Assembly (NCBI GenBank): GCA_030737875.1
Contig: CM060910.1
Location: forward strand, 631,519,303-631,583,302
Source: Allium sativum
Lineage: Eukaryota > Streptophyta > Magnoliopsida > Asparagales > Amaryllidaceae
DNA length: 64,000 nucleotides
Direction of reading: 5' to 3'
Shown: one piece after another, positions 45,244 through 58,948 of the stretch
Position numbering within the stretch: position 1 is the stretch's first letter
Layout of the letters: every line of letters begins with the position of its first letter
The notes under the pieces: model-generated
Seen by the model: the letters and a program-made list of their open reading frames with translations, nothing else
Told to the model about the DNA's origin: nothing
Databases searched by the model: none
Made by a program: the position numbers and the translations under genes

Positions 45244-48200
45244 TGTAACAATCCGAATTTCGACAGACCGGATTTTTTTTAGAAATCACAATCTATTGAA
45301 GCTCGAGTCGGCTTGTCTGGTATCCTGCAGAAAAGATAGAGATAATAGATATATCAGAGCTCAGTAAACATCTCACAACGGAATGGATAAAATATAATAT
45401 AATCAAATATAGCCTTACCGAAGTAAAAAATACTGTCTAACCAGTATCCAAAGCTATCATATCTCTGCCACAAACCTAACCTGCGAGCGCATTATGAGGA
45501 GGGAGTCAGAACACAAAGTCTTGGTGACTTGACAAATTATACATTCTGAAATACCCTGTATATACCGTTCAGTTATGTTTTTATATTTATTAGGTTGTTT
45601 GTGTTAACAACATTCAAGACTCTATACTCACGTCATACCCATCTACTTTCCAGTAGATTAACCTAATATAGTATATATGCCCCCAACATATCAAGGTACT
45701 CCCATAGTACCCTACTCGCACGGTCTCCACCGTCATGCAATGGAAGTGTATCCTACGCCGAACGACGTACGAAAATCCAAATCATTACGCCATGTTACCG
45801 CATAGAACCATTATCGCTATGCCATGCAAGCGTACGGATCATCATGACTAAAATACTCGGTCGAATCAAGCCTCAAAACGGAGTAATTCCCTCTCTTCTA
45901 TGATACACCACCCAGTGTGTGTACCTAGACCCTCACACGAACGTACTACCTCCTATACACCGAGTCCTGTAATAGAGCTGCATCTGAATGCACAAAACTC
46001 GGTCGAAATCTTTCCATATTTGTAAAGGTCCGCCCAAAAAGGCCTACAATACATATATCCAGAATATAATCTGCATTTTCCTGGTGGCTATTGTCTCACC
46101 TGACCCTTCCCTCAACCAGTGAAAGACTACATCAAGAGTTAAGTGACCTGCCCTTGGCAAGAAATTTAATCATCCAATTTGGCGTGTCCCTCAGCCAATG
46201 TCTCGATAGTGAAAGATCAGTGCTCTCTTGGTTTAGCTCTAGTCTTTCCACATCCCAATGACTACCGATGATAGGTACCCGACGATTACTATCCTGTATT
46301 GGTCCTGACCCAGCTTCTTCCCGAGGCAATCGCCGAATCACCCAAAGTCATCCTCCGCATCCTTCTGATTGCCAACTCTATAGTTGCAGTCAAGGTATAC
46401 TCACTAGGTGGTATCACGCAGACCCCACCTCTACGAGTACAGCCAGAGCATGTACTGCAACAGAGGACCACCACGGAGTACCCTACCACGTCCCTCTGAA
46501 GCCGTGTGCTTTCCTCTAGTCCCACAGAGTAATCAGAGGGGATACCAAGCAGAATAATCAGATGGGCATGCTCCTCTCGTGTTTCCAGACGCCACGATGA
46601 TCTACTCAGTTGGGTTCTTCACCTTCGTACGTGCGGACTGGTCCAAGCACATCATACAAACGTGCTATTAAACCCTATGTCTAATCTTTTAATCAAGCGC
46701 TTGCTTTATCTTATCTAATTACTTGTTAACTTGATTACCCAAATATTGCCTTTTTATTCAAGTTACAAGGTTTTCCTGGGCCCCTTATATCCCTAAGGAA
46801 TGGACCCTTCTCGCTTATTAATCACACGGTTTTAACTTAATCACGTTTTAAGCTCATTAATAAACCCATAACATGTTATTACCTAGATTATAATTAACGA
46901 AACTAGTCTACAATCTTTTTACATTATTATCGTGTCATTTATTGTCCAAAGTCATGCTTACAAGTTACAATAACATGTTCTACTTAATGTATAATTAAGT
47001 ATATCCTATCCCTATCCACATATTTTTTGTTAACATGTTACTTAATATATACAGTTAAGTACAACTTATTTCATTCCATAAATCTACCTTATTCTTCCTT
47101 ATTTAATAATTACCTCGTCTTACACAGTCATCACAACCTATTGTTGGTTTTTACTTTTTAGTTTAGTTCTCTTAACTAATGTTTATTAATAAGTTTTCCT
47201 TTTATTTATTATAACCAATGTTATATTCCACTTGTCCCTAGGACAAGCCTACCTATTATATTACATTCTCATTCATATAATTAATTATAATAGGTTATAT
47301 TCTCCGCTCTTCACATTTCCTTGGTTCTTTGACATTAACCAAACTTCTACTGTTTTACAATTCATTTAATCGTCTTGTATATTCTCATTATTTCAGGAAA
47401 ATATTTCACACCTCATTAGATAGATTAGTGGAAAGATATAAATATCCATTTCCATAACGTACATAAATCAAGACTCGTAGATGCAAGCTATTTCTTTTAC
47501 TTTCATCATGGTCATACATATATCTTTTTGTTTGATTAGTGTGCAATACGGTAAAAGAATCCATATTTCACACTAATCCCTTTTTCCCTTTCTTTTCTTG
47601 CAACTACGTTCTTAGTAATTTTATCATTATGGAAATGTATCAATTTTTCCCAAATCCCGCTAACTCAGCCACTACAAATTTTCCCTTTTTATTTTCGGAG
47701 TTAGATGATATTTATAATTTCCAAATCATTGCAAATTTTCCATGCAAATTAGGTACATCTATTCTTTTTCCATTTTCCCCAATTTCGCCGTAATCCGATT
47801 TACGATATATCCAGTTTGTCATTAAACTACATTTTTAGTTACATATTCATGTTTATTGTAAATCCTACAATTTCATTATTATAGTAATTTTTAATCCAAA
47901 TCGAAAATTAACAGAATAAATTTGTACAACAGTATATTCTTAACATTCTAGAGAATAAATTATATCACAATTATCACAAATTACAGTTATTAAACATGTT
48001 AACAATAACGGGGAACGTAAACGGTAAATATACCATTATCCAAAAAGTATAATTCTAAACCCAATCACCTGACAGCTTTCAAATCCTTGAATCCGATTCA
48101 CATATGTGATTCCTTGGTCTTCCGAACTGAATCTAGTAATTAAACAACCACGGATTTACAATTCTGACACTAAAAGAAGAGGGAAAGAAGGAAAGAAACC

Positions 48201-48717
48201 TAAATAGATCAGATTTGTAGGACTTACCTCATGTGGATCAGAAATCTGAACACTTATGTTGTAAATTTACATTCTTTATCTTCAAATCTTGAATCAGATT
48301 TTCCTAAAGTTAATTTTTCTAATTTCTGAAAGATTTGGAGAGGAAAGAAAAAATAGTAGAGCCCTGGCGTCGTCTTAGAAAATATAGTTGAAGGCTACTA
48401 GTCTATTTATAGGTGTACAAGACACTCTGACCCATCGGATTAAATAATATGAAATCTGAGCCGTTAAATCAGAAAACACGTCACAAACAAAAGAGATTTG
48501 GCCTAGATGGGTCGACACATGGGTCGACCCATATGAAGCCTGAGTCTACCCAGCTCCTGGGTCTGAACGTGTTTTTCTACCGATTTTTATTCTGATTAAT
48601 GTTAATACTAATGTTCAGTTTCTTTCTAAATATTACTTAGGATGATTATTAATTTCCACTTATAACTAAATTTCAATTTGAAATTTCGAATTTGTGCGCG
48701 TATATACGCATATAACC
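45244..48717. repeat. LTR fragment E, interrupted by D1
   Basis: It begins TGTAACAATCCGAATTTCG. It shows hairpins (for example ATCTACT/AGTAGAT 45641-45658 and GGTACT/AGTACC 45695-45711), two GTCGAC motifs (48510-48528) and a GAATTT/AAATTTCGAA region before CGCGTATATACGCATATAACC, all reminiscent of element B's LTR. The sequence resumes after D1 at about 58204 (AAACCTTTCAATTTCTTATCC). Open frames at 46132-46525 have no recognisable motif. Confidence 0.55.
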
Positions 48718-51700
48718 TGTAACGGCCCAGGTTTTTAACCGTTTTATTTAATATTTAGAAATAGTTTTAAATACTGTTTTGGAAATTTAAATAACTAAAT
48801 TTAATAATTTTGAATATTTTATTAATATAAATAATATAATATTTTAATTTCAAAATAATCGTAAAATGTTGAATTTGCAATATAATGTGAATTGACAACA
48901 TAAAAGGGTCTAATGTTGTTTATATTGGAATTATATTGATGTGATCATTTATTAAACGATGTTTGAGCATTTAATTTATAATTTAATTATAAAACAAGCT
49001 ACAGCGGCGCGGTAGTTCATAATATTACGTTTTGAACTTTGAATGGATGTACATGATCCAATATAAGTCGAATTTCTTTGAAATAAGAAACATCCGAATC
49101 TATTGGATAATATTTTTCTAATAAAAGAGAAAATTCAATTTTCATATGGTAGATTTTGTTTTATGTCCAAATCAAATTTTAAAATAGTCGCTATGGAATT
49201 CGTTTATAAATTATATCGACTGTTTATATATAATAAAAGGATATATAAAAAAGTATATCGAATTGGCTTGGAATTCAACCCGAAGTATATAATTTTGAAT
49301 CTACATGAAATTGTACTCAAGTATGTCCGATTTTAATATTTTACTATTATTATATTGAGGTATTTTAAATTAATTTATTTTAATTTAAATTGGACACTTA
49401 AAAAAAGATTTTATTCAAACAGCCTCCGTTTTTAACAAAATGAATTTTATTATGACCGTAACGACTAATTATTGCTAGATTTGAAGTTTCGCGTCAATTG
49501 GGGTTATTTTGTGAGCGTGGAAAAATTAAATGCAAATAAGTCGACCGTTTGGACTTGTACGAGCGCTGTTTTTGCAAACGGACTCGGAATTCGAGGAAAC
49601 AATTTTCATTAGGACTGTAACATCAAACGATATCATGGCGTCCATTTTCGTCACGAATGAAATTCGTATATGACCACAAGAATCAATAAACACCGTTCGG
49701 AAAAGGCGACAGGTATGAATAAAAATCGTTAGTTGCTTCAAGAAATATCGCTAGTCAAATCAAAAATAGAATAAAATAATAAAAATAAAATTCTTTGTTC
49801 TTGTCGGAACACAGCACACACATTAATTCTTTTGCTTCGTTCTGTATATATATGTGTCCACCGTCTTCATGTCTTCTCGCAAACTCACCTGCCTTATTCT
49901 TTCTTCCAGCAAACAAACAAGCAACTCCAAATAATTATTTAAAATCAAATACAAAACAAGATCTAAAATGATTGAATTGCTGAAATTTAGGAATCTGGAG
50001 CCTCCATTTGATACGCACCTTAACTTGGCAAGTCTTTCACGATCGTAGCGTTCAGAAGCTCGCTCCTCCCTTTAACTCTGTTACCATTCAGCAGCTTTCT
50101 AAATTCAAGACCAGGCACAAGCAACGAAATGCGATGACAAATATGGATGTTGCTTGTGCAGCTGTGCTACACATCTTCCCTTCACGCTTAATGCCATGAG
50201 ACTATATGGCTACTTGTTTTGGAGTTGAGTACCTTTAAGTTCATGCACTGTCTCCATCCTTCTTTTCTTAACAGCGAAGAGTCTTGGAATGGGTGCCGAC
50301 AACTGAGTGATGGAGGAGGTTGTTCGATGGTGGCGAAGTACTATGGGCACCAGGCCGTGTCGGTTGCAAATTCTGGGAGCCTTTCGAGGTGGCAGCGCGG
50401 TAGGGGATGGAGGAGCTGAAGTTCAACAAAAAGAAAATAAATGGTATAGAAACTGCAAACCCAGTAAGCGACAGGGAAACACCAAGGTTGGAGATTTGAG
50501 CTGGGATGTGTGGTCGTGGGTTCTGCGCTGACCAAAGATGCCGACGATTGATGAACTTAAAGGATCTGAGGCTGTTTTGGTTTTAGTATGATGGAGGTGC
50601 TGTAGTTCCTAAACGTGGGGAAGTGAGATTATTCAGTTATGGGGACGGATGCGTAAATGATGGGATTATAGGGTAATTAAGCCATAATGTGTAATTTAAT
50701 GAACTGATTATATAATAAGTTATTAAGTGATTTTATTATATTTAATCGTGACAGAGTTCAAGCAAAATGTGGGGCTTAGATCTGGACCAATTACAGGCTA
50801 GGGAAGTTTGCGTGACAGAAATGAAAGTAAAAGAGAATTAACAGGTAGAAGAAGAAATAATTATATTACAGGCCGAAATATTAAACGCGGGCCTGATTAT
50901 TTAAAAACATAACGTTTATATATGTTAAGGCCTGGTATAATACATAACCATAACAAATTTCTAATGAAGGGATATATACTATGCCTAAAGAAATACATAC
51001 TCGGGTCTAACCACGAAGTTCGAGGGCCTAATATATAATTAATTTTAAATTAAGATTTGATTAGGGTATCAAATTAAATTAAGCTGTAACTAATAATATG
51101 CATAACTCTCGCATATATTAACAGATTTGGACAAAAGAAGATTCGTTGGAATCGTGGCGACGAGCACTTCGCAGTAGGGCATGGATGGTTGGTGATGAAA
51201 GCAACTGGAATTTCATATATATTTTTAAAGGCTTGTTTAAAAATATATGAGACGCCGCTGAAATCATTCACCGAATAAAAGGTGAGTTAACTCTCACACT
51301 TTTCTGCAATACTATGATGTGCTAAATTCATATACTTATAACTTATCGTTGATGGTATAAAATTGGATGATTGGATGTTATGGATGCTATTGGTTGTTTA
51401 TTGTTGATGGTCGACGTTATTTATATTTCATCGTTTTAAATGCATTATATTAATGGAACTCATTCCATATATTATTATCAAATGTTATTGTGATATGTGA
51501 TGCAGGGAAGGACAAGTTGGAGGAATCCAACCAGATTCCTCAAAAAAAGTGTATGTTATTTGTTGTGCATATTATTCATATATATAAATTGTTTACCCCA
51601 AATGACATTAAAACCTGTTTGGATGTTGATGATTAAATGGATGTTAATCGCTGTTGCGATTTTAATCAATCGACGGTATTGATTAAATGGTTGGTAGTGA

Positions 51701-53310
51701 TGGCCTAAAATCTATTGTTTTATGACGTCGTTTTTTGGTTAGGTGAATAGAGAAGTTTTATGTTATAAAATTTATTTTATAACTGAATTAAAGTTTTCAA
51801 ATTTATTTTATTTAAGTTAATTGAAATAGAAATTTTATAAATATATTAATATTTAAAGTGATGTTTTACAAAAAGGATTATTAAACGTTTTATGTAACGA
51901 ATTCTTATGTCATTTATGAACAGAAAGTCATAAACTAGTCTACGGGTTAGTAAAATTGAATAATTGTTTTTATAAAACAATTAAATGATGTTTTTAAATT
52001 TATTAAGTATTATTTGATTTAAGAGATTATAAAAAGACAACCACTACTACAAAAGTGGGCATATTCGACACTAATGTGTGTGCGTTGCATGAAAAGTGTG
52101 GCGAAAGCCATGCTTTCTTTGATCTTTTGTAATAATATTCATATGTTGTTGCATTAGACGTGAATGCACTGTTGCGGTGGGAATTCTAGTGTTTTGACGT
52201 GTAGCACCAATTAAAAGAGTTGCTTTACATATATAGAATCCATCTCATCAATCCGCGTGATCAACATAAACAAACCGACAGCCATAGATGCATGATTAAT
52301 TCAACAGTTCAAATCAATCCAGCTCATTTATCCACGTCTTTCCACATAAGATGTGTTATTACCTTTAAGAAAAAGAATTAAAACTTGTAAATACAGATTA
52401 GTTAACAAACATGTCTGATGATTCATAAGTAATATTATATTATTTAGAAGCAAGTACGCGTTAATCCCAGCATATTTTTCATCCTTTGCCGCTTTCTCCT
52501 TTTATTTTCCTTGAATCACCGCCTCTTTCCCTCCCCTTATTCCCATTGCTTTAAAAAAAAAAAACCTAAATCGATTCTCTTCAACTCTGCAGGCGGAGCC
52601 GGCCTTAGCCACAGGCAACAGAGTCATTTGCCTAGGGCATCAATGCTCGGAGGGCAACCAAAACTGAAAAATCGCTTTCTTGTTAAACGCCTCTTCACAC
52701 CAATTATCAGCATCAACATCAGCCGTCTTGTCAAACACAAACAATGCTAACGACGCCAACTTCCTTGACGCTAAACATCAGCCGCGTCAAAACCCTATCG
52801 CAAGCTAGCCTCCTCGCCTCTAATGGCCAACGGCCTCACCTGGAGTCAGTTCGTAGTCTTCATCATTGATTAGTGGTTGCCAGTCCGCCTGTTCATCCCT
52901 TGATTTTCATTTGCCCTAATTTCCTATATTAGGTGAGTCAATTTACTGATTTCGCTTATGGTAGTTTTTTTACTGACGCTAAACTAAATGAGTTACTTTA
53001 AGGTAAATCAAAATGCCCTCAGTCCTAGTTCCCAAACTAAATGCGTAATACTGAATAGTGAAACATGTACCTTGATATTCATCATTGTAATTATATATAT
53101 TCTACTTATCATTTTCATTGACTTTTACTGCTTTAATGGTAGTTTAGCAATATTCCATGGCTCAAGAATCTTGCTCAATAATTTACTTATCTTTTTCATT
53201 GTAATTATCAGCAATATCCTCTAGCTTGGACTGACAGATTTTGATATATGTTTAGGTTCTAACAGATTTTGATATATGTTTAGCTTGGACTGATAGATTT
53301 TTCATTGTAA

Positions 53311-54050
<740 letters not shown>

Positions 54051-54210
54051 TTCTGGCAGTTCAAGAGGCAGATACTTGAAAGGGCACAAGTTGAAATTGC
54101 AAGTATAAGGCATGAAGAAGGAGAAAATGAGGATGGCAATGACGATGAAGACGATGATGATAGGATGGTTGCGTAGAATGATGACGATGAGTCAGATGAG
54201 AAAATGAGCA
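54051..54210 (+). other. Acidic coding-like fragment in the CACTA element
   Basis: One frame reads [20 protein letters not shown] followed by an Asp/Glu-rich run (EEGENEDGNDDEDDDDRM), then a stop. It is joined directly to the aspartic-protease fragment in a different frame, so it looks like a second captured piece or part of a decayed transposon protein. Family not recognised. Confidence 0.4.
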
Positions 54211-57200
54211 GCGGAGGTATATCTTTCCTTCCTTACGTTGTTTTATTTTGCACAATCTCATATAATCAATGTTTAACATGTAAATCTGTTCACGTGGACC
54301 AGAACTTGGAACCAGAACGTTCCACTGGTTAAAGTTTAAAGTTTGGTTGATGTTTAAACCAGTGTATTCCGCAATTAAAATTGGACCAGATGCTTGAACT
54401 AGAACGTGGACCAGATGCTTAAAATTAAAATTAACATAGGACCATGCTTTGGCTTAGATGAAGATAAACCAATGTATTCCATAATTTTAAGGTTTTGTAT
54501 TCTATTTTGAAATTGTTAATATGTTATTTTTGTTTTGAAATAACTTAAAGTAATAAAGAGCTTAACTTACTATTTAAAAAAAATTGTTTGCTTTCTTCTT
54601 AAGAGGTCTCTTATCTGCATCAATAATCCATTTGAATCTAGTTAAGTCCCCCTTTTGAATATATGGTAGATTGATGAATTCAACCAAATATTGTAGTGTT
54701 TAAATATATGTAGTTAGTCTATATCAATAATTAATTTGAGGTATGATAGTAACAAATAATGCTGGGATCATTAACTTATGCTGCTTGTATTGTAGCGTTT
54801 AAATATATGCGTGGCTTCTGTTTATGCTGCTTGTATTGAGGTATTTTTTTTTTGATCACCTGTTTGTTGATGTTCCTCAGGTGAGTATAAAGATGGGTCT
54901 TGACTTATCATATGGGAACTTGTCGCACAAACTAATCTAGGAATTCATAGAAGGGCATAAAGAATAAGAGACGATGAGCAGTAGTTATGCGGGTATATAT
55001 AGCACTACAAGGTTGAGGTCATCATATGGAAGCTTGTCCCGGCCAAACTCATTGCACCCTTCATCTTCACTTGCTCAACAGACCTTTGAAAGCGGATACA
55101 ACTCCTAAACCCTTAGAACTTCATCCGCCCACAACGGTCGCTACAGAATGTAAAATCATGTTTTATTATTGTTGCTACTATTATAAGTACCACTAGCTAT
55201 TTGATTTTATATTATAAGTACCACTAGCTATTTGATTTTATATTCTGAATGGTTTAAATGTGATATAGAGTATTCTGAATGGTTTAAATGTGATGGTGAA
55301 TGTTTTGGATGAGTTTAATCAATGTACAAAACTGGTATTGCAAATTTTTTAATTAAAGCATTGTATTTGTTTTCTTTTAGTGTAGCATTTGCTTTCTTCT
55401 ACTGTTGCATTTCCTTTTTTTTATGTCGCATTTCAAGGTAATGGTGTTGCATTACATAATACAGTGGTGTTGCATTAAATAAAATATTATTAATTCAGCA
55501 TGACATGTGGGTCCCACAGTTGATGTGGCGTATGACACATACGCGGCTGATGTGGAGAGCTGACGTGTTGTGTGACACGTAGACAGCTTACATGGAAAGC
55601 TGACGTGGTCCCCCTATCGTGACCTGGCAGCCAGGCCTTAACCAATGCTTAAGGCAACACTGTATATTGTTGCATTACGTGCAAATAGTGTTGCATTACA
55701 GCTATAATGCCACACTTTCGTTCTGTGGCAGTAGATGGGCGAAAGCGTTGCCTTAGAGGGATAATGCAACGGCCGCGGATGCCACGCTCCTCTGGTGTTG
55801 TCTATTTGAAAAAATGACCTATGACAACGATTTTTTGATTTACGGCCACATAAAACTAGTGTCGAATATGCCCACTTTTGTAGTAGTGAACTAATGTAAA
55901 AAAATGGTTTATAAAACCTTAGTAAATGTTAGTTTTTTGAGTTGCAAACTTTTATTATCTTAAGATAAGAACGTTGTCAATCAAGGTCTGAAAGGTAAAT
56001 AGAATACCCCAACTTGAACCACTTCACTATTATCAAGAGATAGTATTAGTTTGTAATGGGTAAAGATTTTGGAATGATTTATTAAGGAAAGAACTGTAAT
56101 TTGCAAAAGATTTAGAAATAAAATAAAAGCTACTGGGTTTTTCCATATAAATGTTTTATTCACATGGTTGGCCAATAGTAAATTTGATAAATGCACTTAT
56201 TCGAAGAAATAAGTTAAAGTATTGGTTTCTAAGAAAAGATGGGAAAGGATAACACTGGTTTTGAAGCGGAGTTATAGTTTTCGTGAGTAAGACTGTAAGC
56301 TTTAAATTCTTAAGATTGTGAAACCGTTTAGGATTATATTAAAGAATACATCATTAAAGTTATTTTGACCATATAAGATTGGTATTTAAACTTATAACTC
56401 TGGGTTAAATTTATGTAACAATATTTCCAAATTAGGGGAAATGGAAAGGTTTTGGGAAATTATATCGATATTTTCGAAATTAAGAAATATAAAGGAAGGA
56501 TTTAGTGAACGTATTCATCCTAATGATATAAGTTATGGTTAATATTTTCGAAGTAATGAAAATAGAAGAGTTTTGTTGAGATAGAATTTATGAAATCGAT
56601 TATAAGAATCGATGAAATGGTTTAATGAAATGTTTTTAATATAAAGGACCCGAGCTGCCAATGTACTTAATAGTACCGTTATGATTTGATAGTTAAACAA
56701 CCGACTATCAAATGAATCATTCTACTGGACCTTTTGATGTGTTGTTTCGAAGAGACCGGGATGGGGACTAGACCCCAAACCACTTTCAACCAACTGTGCG
56801 TTCATGACTAACTTGCAGGCTATAAAGATGGAGCATTGAAGACCGTTGATCTTCATGAGCGGAAGAACTACTTGACAAATTTCTATGGATTGCAACCAGA
56901 GTTACTTGGATTGCTATTCTGTCGTGATTGAAATCCACGGATTGCAAGGACTTCTCGCTACTGATACTTGGGGTGATTCCTATATAGAATGCGGTAGGAG
57001 GGTGCATTCGGTTCATCATGTTCCTGGATGACTTGTATGGATGAATGTCTGATAGAGTATTTCTTGAGAGTCACGTACGTTGATTTTTACATATATATAT
57101 CAAGTTTGGTGGTGGAGAAATTCTCTTGCTTAACACCCAAAGTATATTTGTGGACGTTAATTAGTGATGATCAGACGATGTGGCATTCAAAGTAAATGGT

Positions 57201-58505
57201 GGTGTGCTATTCTAAAAAGTAATCGTGACCTCAATCCTCACAACCGGAAAATGACAAAAATCGGGAAGGCAGCATGTCTAGTTGGGTCGCACCCAAGCAG
57301 GGTGTATTATCACCGATCTAGTGAAAATTCATTATTTGTTCTTCTTACGATTCTGTATCTTACGGATTACGGTTGGACGATCGACAACCGTGTGTGATAA
57401 TACATTCAGTCCACTCAAGCTAAATGAGTGACCGGTCATGTGTGGACGGGTTGCAAGATGTTCTTATTGAACCCCAGTGTATCCCCTCTATAGTACATTG
57501 ATCGGAAGGTGGTCCCATACCTTGTCATAGTTGGAATCCATTCTCCAATAAGAGCTGCGGTTTTTTTATTATATAATGAATATGTAGAGCGTGAGATGCG
57601 AATGTTTTGCTAGATGGTCATTTATTTGTGATTTGATAGACACTAATATAATATCACTAGGTTTTGATATATCAAAAATGTTTTGGGTTACAGTTGGTAA
57701 AAACCGTCCATGTTTATGTGTGGGCTGGTCTTGCTATTATCCTTTTCTTTCAAAGAGGATTTCGAAAGTTAAACAAGTTGTTTGTGCCGTGAATTTATCA
57801 CTGAAAGTACTCCTGACTGATCCGTGTGAATTTTGCTTTGCTTCAAATGTGCTCAGGTCAGACCGAGTATATTTCCATGTTTGGTTTCGCTTGGAGTTTT
57901 CAAGAGCTGGAAGCAGGAGGCTTCACCGTTAGTTATTTAAAGTTATTTTCCACTATGACAGATATATGTTTTACTCTAATGATTGGTATGTATATATAGT
58001 TTCTTTATGTGAAAAGAGATTTGATATATTATATTTATTCATTCAGCTGTGAGATTCTGATGTTATTCTTCTTTCTCTTATATTCTACTATTTCTTTCTA
58101 TTAACTATCTGGTGTTGTTCGATACTTGGGTTTTGGCAAGTAATACGGGTTTTATGTATTATTGTCGAAATTCGAGCATCGAATTACCCGCCGGGTCATT
58201 ACAAAACCTTTCAATTTCTTATCCGTTAATAGATGCTCAATTTATGTAATTAATAACGCTATCAATTCATTGGTTTATTCTTTTTAATGCATTCTAATTT
58301 CAAATGCAACTAATTTCTTATCCATTTTTCATTTATTATGCATTTATTACTTTCTGCTCTTAACTTGCAGTTTTTATTTGAACATTTGAATTTATGCGTA
58401 TATACATGTAATCTTTATTTCTTTTTAAAAATTCAAACGATGTTATGCCGTCATTTTTTTCTTACCCATTTTATTGTTTGCAGGTTACTTTTGGATTTCT
58501 CATAT

Positions 58506-58602
<97 letters not shown>

Positions 58603-58612
58603 TACACATATA
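58506..58612. repeat. (TA)n(CA)n compound microsatellite
   Basis: About 22 TA units are followed by about 18 CA units with one interruption and short CATA units. Likely highly length-variable. Confidence 0.95.
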
Positions 58613-58746
58613 CACATATTTACATATGCATGTGTACATATATTATTTATACTCACCTATATGTATAAATTTTCTTATATGTACATTTATACATATTTTT
58701 CTCTTAAAATACACATTTCTTTAGTTGTCCCTCTAAAATAAAAATA

Positions 58747-58810
58747 TGGCGCCAACGGGACTCAAGCTTGCATACTAGGAGAGACATGCCCCTACCAACT
58801 GGGCTACATA
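58747..58810 (-). other. tRNA-like sequence (pol III A-box/B-box-like)
   Basis: On the minus strand TAGCCCAGTTGG fits the A-box consensus and sits in a D-arm-like fold (GCCC...GGGC). About 30 bases on, AGCTTGAGTCC is a weakened B box. The acceptor arms do not pair, so it is not a functional tRNA. A decayed tRNA or the head of a tRNA-derived SINE are both possible. Confidence 0.45.
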
Positions 58811-58948
58811 AGCTTTTTTTCACAAGACTAAAAACAATGGTAGTCATTGTTCTTATTAGTGTTCTTCTTATATCTTCTTTTCTCGTTTGTTTTAATATTT
58901 CATTTAAAGATATCCTTTTCATCTTAAATCCATTTTTTGCAAACCATA

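Larger units (their letters stand above)
58204..58948. other. Spacer between D1 and D2 with microsatellites
   Basis: It probably begins with the continuation of LTR fragment E. It contains a (TA)n tract followed by (CA)n (58506-58612) and the tRNA-like sequence at 58747-58810. The frames in and around the dinucleotide run are artefacts of the repeat. No gene seen. Confidence 0.6.

Noticed and set aside
58747..58810. Functional tRNA gene
   Set aside because: Only the D arm is convincing. The acceptor and T arms do not pair and the B box is degraded.
58204..58948. D1 and D2 as the two LTRs of one element with a 0.75 kb interior
   Set aside because: No primer binding site or polypurine tract at either inner edge, and D1 has its own near-match target duplication.
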